Shown one piece after another: positions 23,364 through 23,384 of a stretch of 23,384 nucleotides of DNA (within the stretch, counting starts at the first letter, position 1; each line of letters begins with the position of its first letter). The notes under the pieces were generated by a model. It was not told the origin of the DNA and made no database searches. It saw nothing but the letters and a program-made list of their open reading frames with translations. This DNA is from Dermabacter sp. p3-SID358 (GTDB lineage Bacteria; Actinomycetota; Actinomycetes; Actinomycetales; Dermabacteraceae). The stretch spans positions 1-23,384 of the forward strand of contig NZ_JALXOZ010000022.1 of assembly GCF_025147465.1 (NCBI RefSeq), given 5' to 3'. Position numbers and translations under genes: made by a program.

Positions 23364-23384
23364 TCAGTTACCGACTAGTGGGGA
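23341..23384 (+). repeat. 44-nt imperfect hairpin at window end
   Basis: The left arm (23341-23359) and right arm (23364-23384) pair throughout, apart from a 2-nt bulge (TA, 23369-23370), around a GAAA loop. Two pairs are T-G, which are allowed in plus-strand RNA but not in the minus-strand transcript. The right arm carries the in-frame TGA (23364-23366) that closes the adhesin frame. It may be an IS200/IS605-type end, an inversion site, or a contig-end artefact. Confidence 0.7.

Noticed and set aside
1..23384. tRNA or rRNA genes
   Set aside because: No T-loop (GTTCGANNC), CCA-stem cloverleaf or rRNA-like segments were seen on either strand by eye; a covariance-model scan would be decisive.

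Overview
The window is GC-rich with strong G/C third-position bias. Genes are tightly packed with ATGA/GTGA overlaps, TTG and GTG starts occur, secretion signals are twin-arginine-like, and two proteins end in an LPRTG sortase signal. Together these point to a high-GC Gram-positive actinobacterium with a sortase-decorated wall. The anchored-repeat metal ABC locus and the G5/YPDG-type adhesin fit skin or mucosal actinomycetes (Dermabacteraceae, Actinomycetaceae or corynebacterial relatives). I cannot fix the genus from sequence alone.

Layout: (1) 88-3229, minus strand: the three genes of a sugar-type ABC importer (lipoprotein binding protein, MalF-like and MalG-like permeases), translationally coupled. 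(2) 3467-4315, plus: an MBL-fold hydrolase with an unusual metal motif. (3) 4316-4933: a 618-base gene-free stretch rich in hairpins, leading into poxB-type pyruvate:quinone oxidoreductase (4934-6691), which ends at a strong bidirectional terminator shared with the next gene. (4) 6751-10744: an IclR regulator divergent from hutG (formimidoylglutamase), followed by an NCS1 permease and an isochorismatase-fold cysteine hydrolase. This looks like a histidine-utilisation (hut) regulator/enzyme pair with an added transporter and amidase-like gene. (5) 10838-17296: a five-gene operon behind a perfect 12-bp-arm inverted repeat that resembles a Zur/Fur operator. It encodes an LPRTG-anchored repeat protein, a zinc-type metal-binding protein carrying an inserted wall-repeat module, a membrane-tethered repeat protein, an ABC ATPase and a ZnuB-like permease. 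I read it as a surface-to-membrane zinc (or related metal) capture system. (6) 17297-17750: a 21-bp tandem repeat and two convergent terminator hairpins. (7) 17751-23363, minus: a giant surface adhesin with an N-terminal region, five Rib/YPDG-like modules, twelve G5-like domains arranged as four copies of a three-domain unit, a Pro/Glu/Asp stalk and LPRTG. Its 5' end is cut off at the window edge by a 44-nt hairpin that carries an in-frame stop.

The most interesting parts are the metal-capture operon and the adhesin beside it. The operon has a candidate operator, an HxHx(N/S)W motif repeated across three proteins, and what looks like a swapped-order wall-repeat domain inside the binding protein. 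The adhesin shows higher-order G5 repeats and the terminal hairpin. The operon's families are known in outline; the module arrangement and the operator are the points worth testing.
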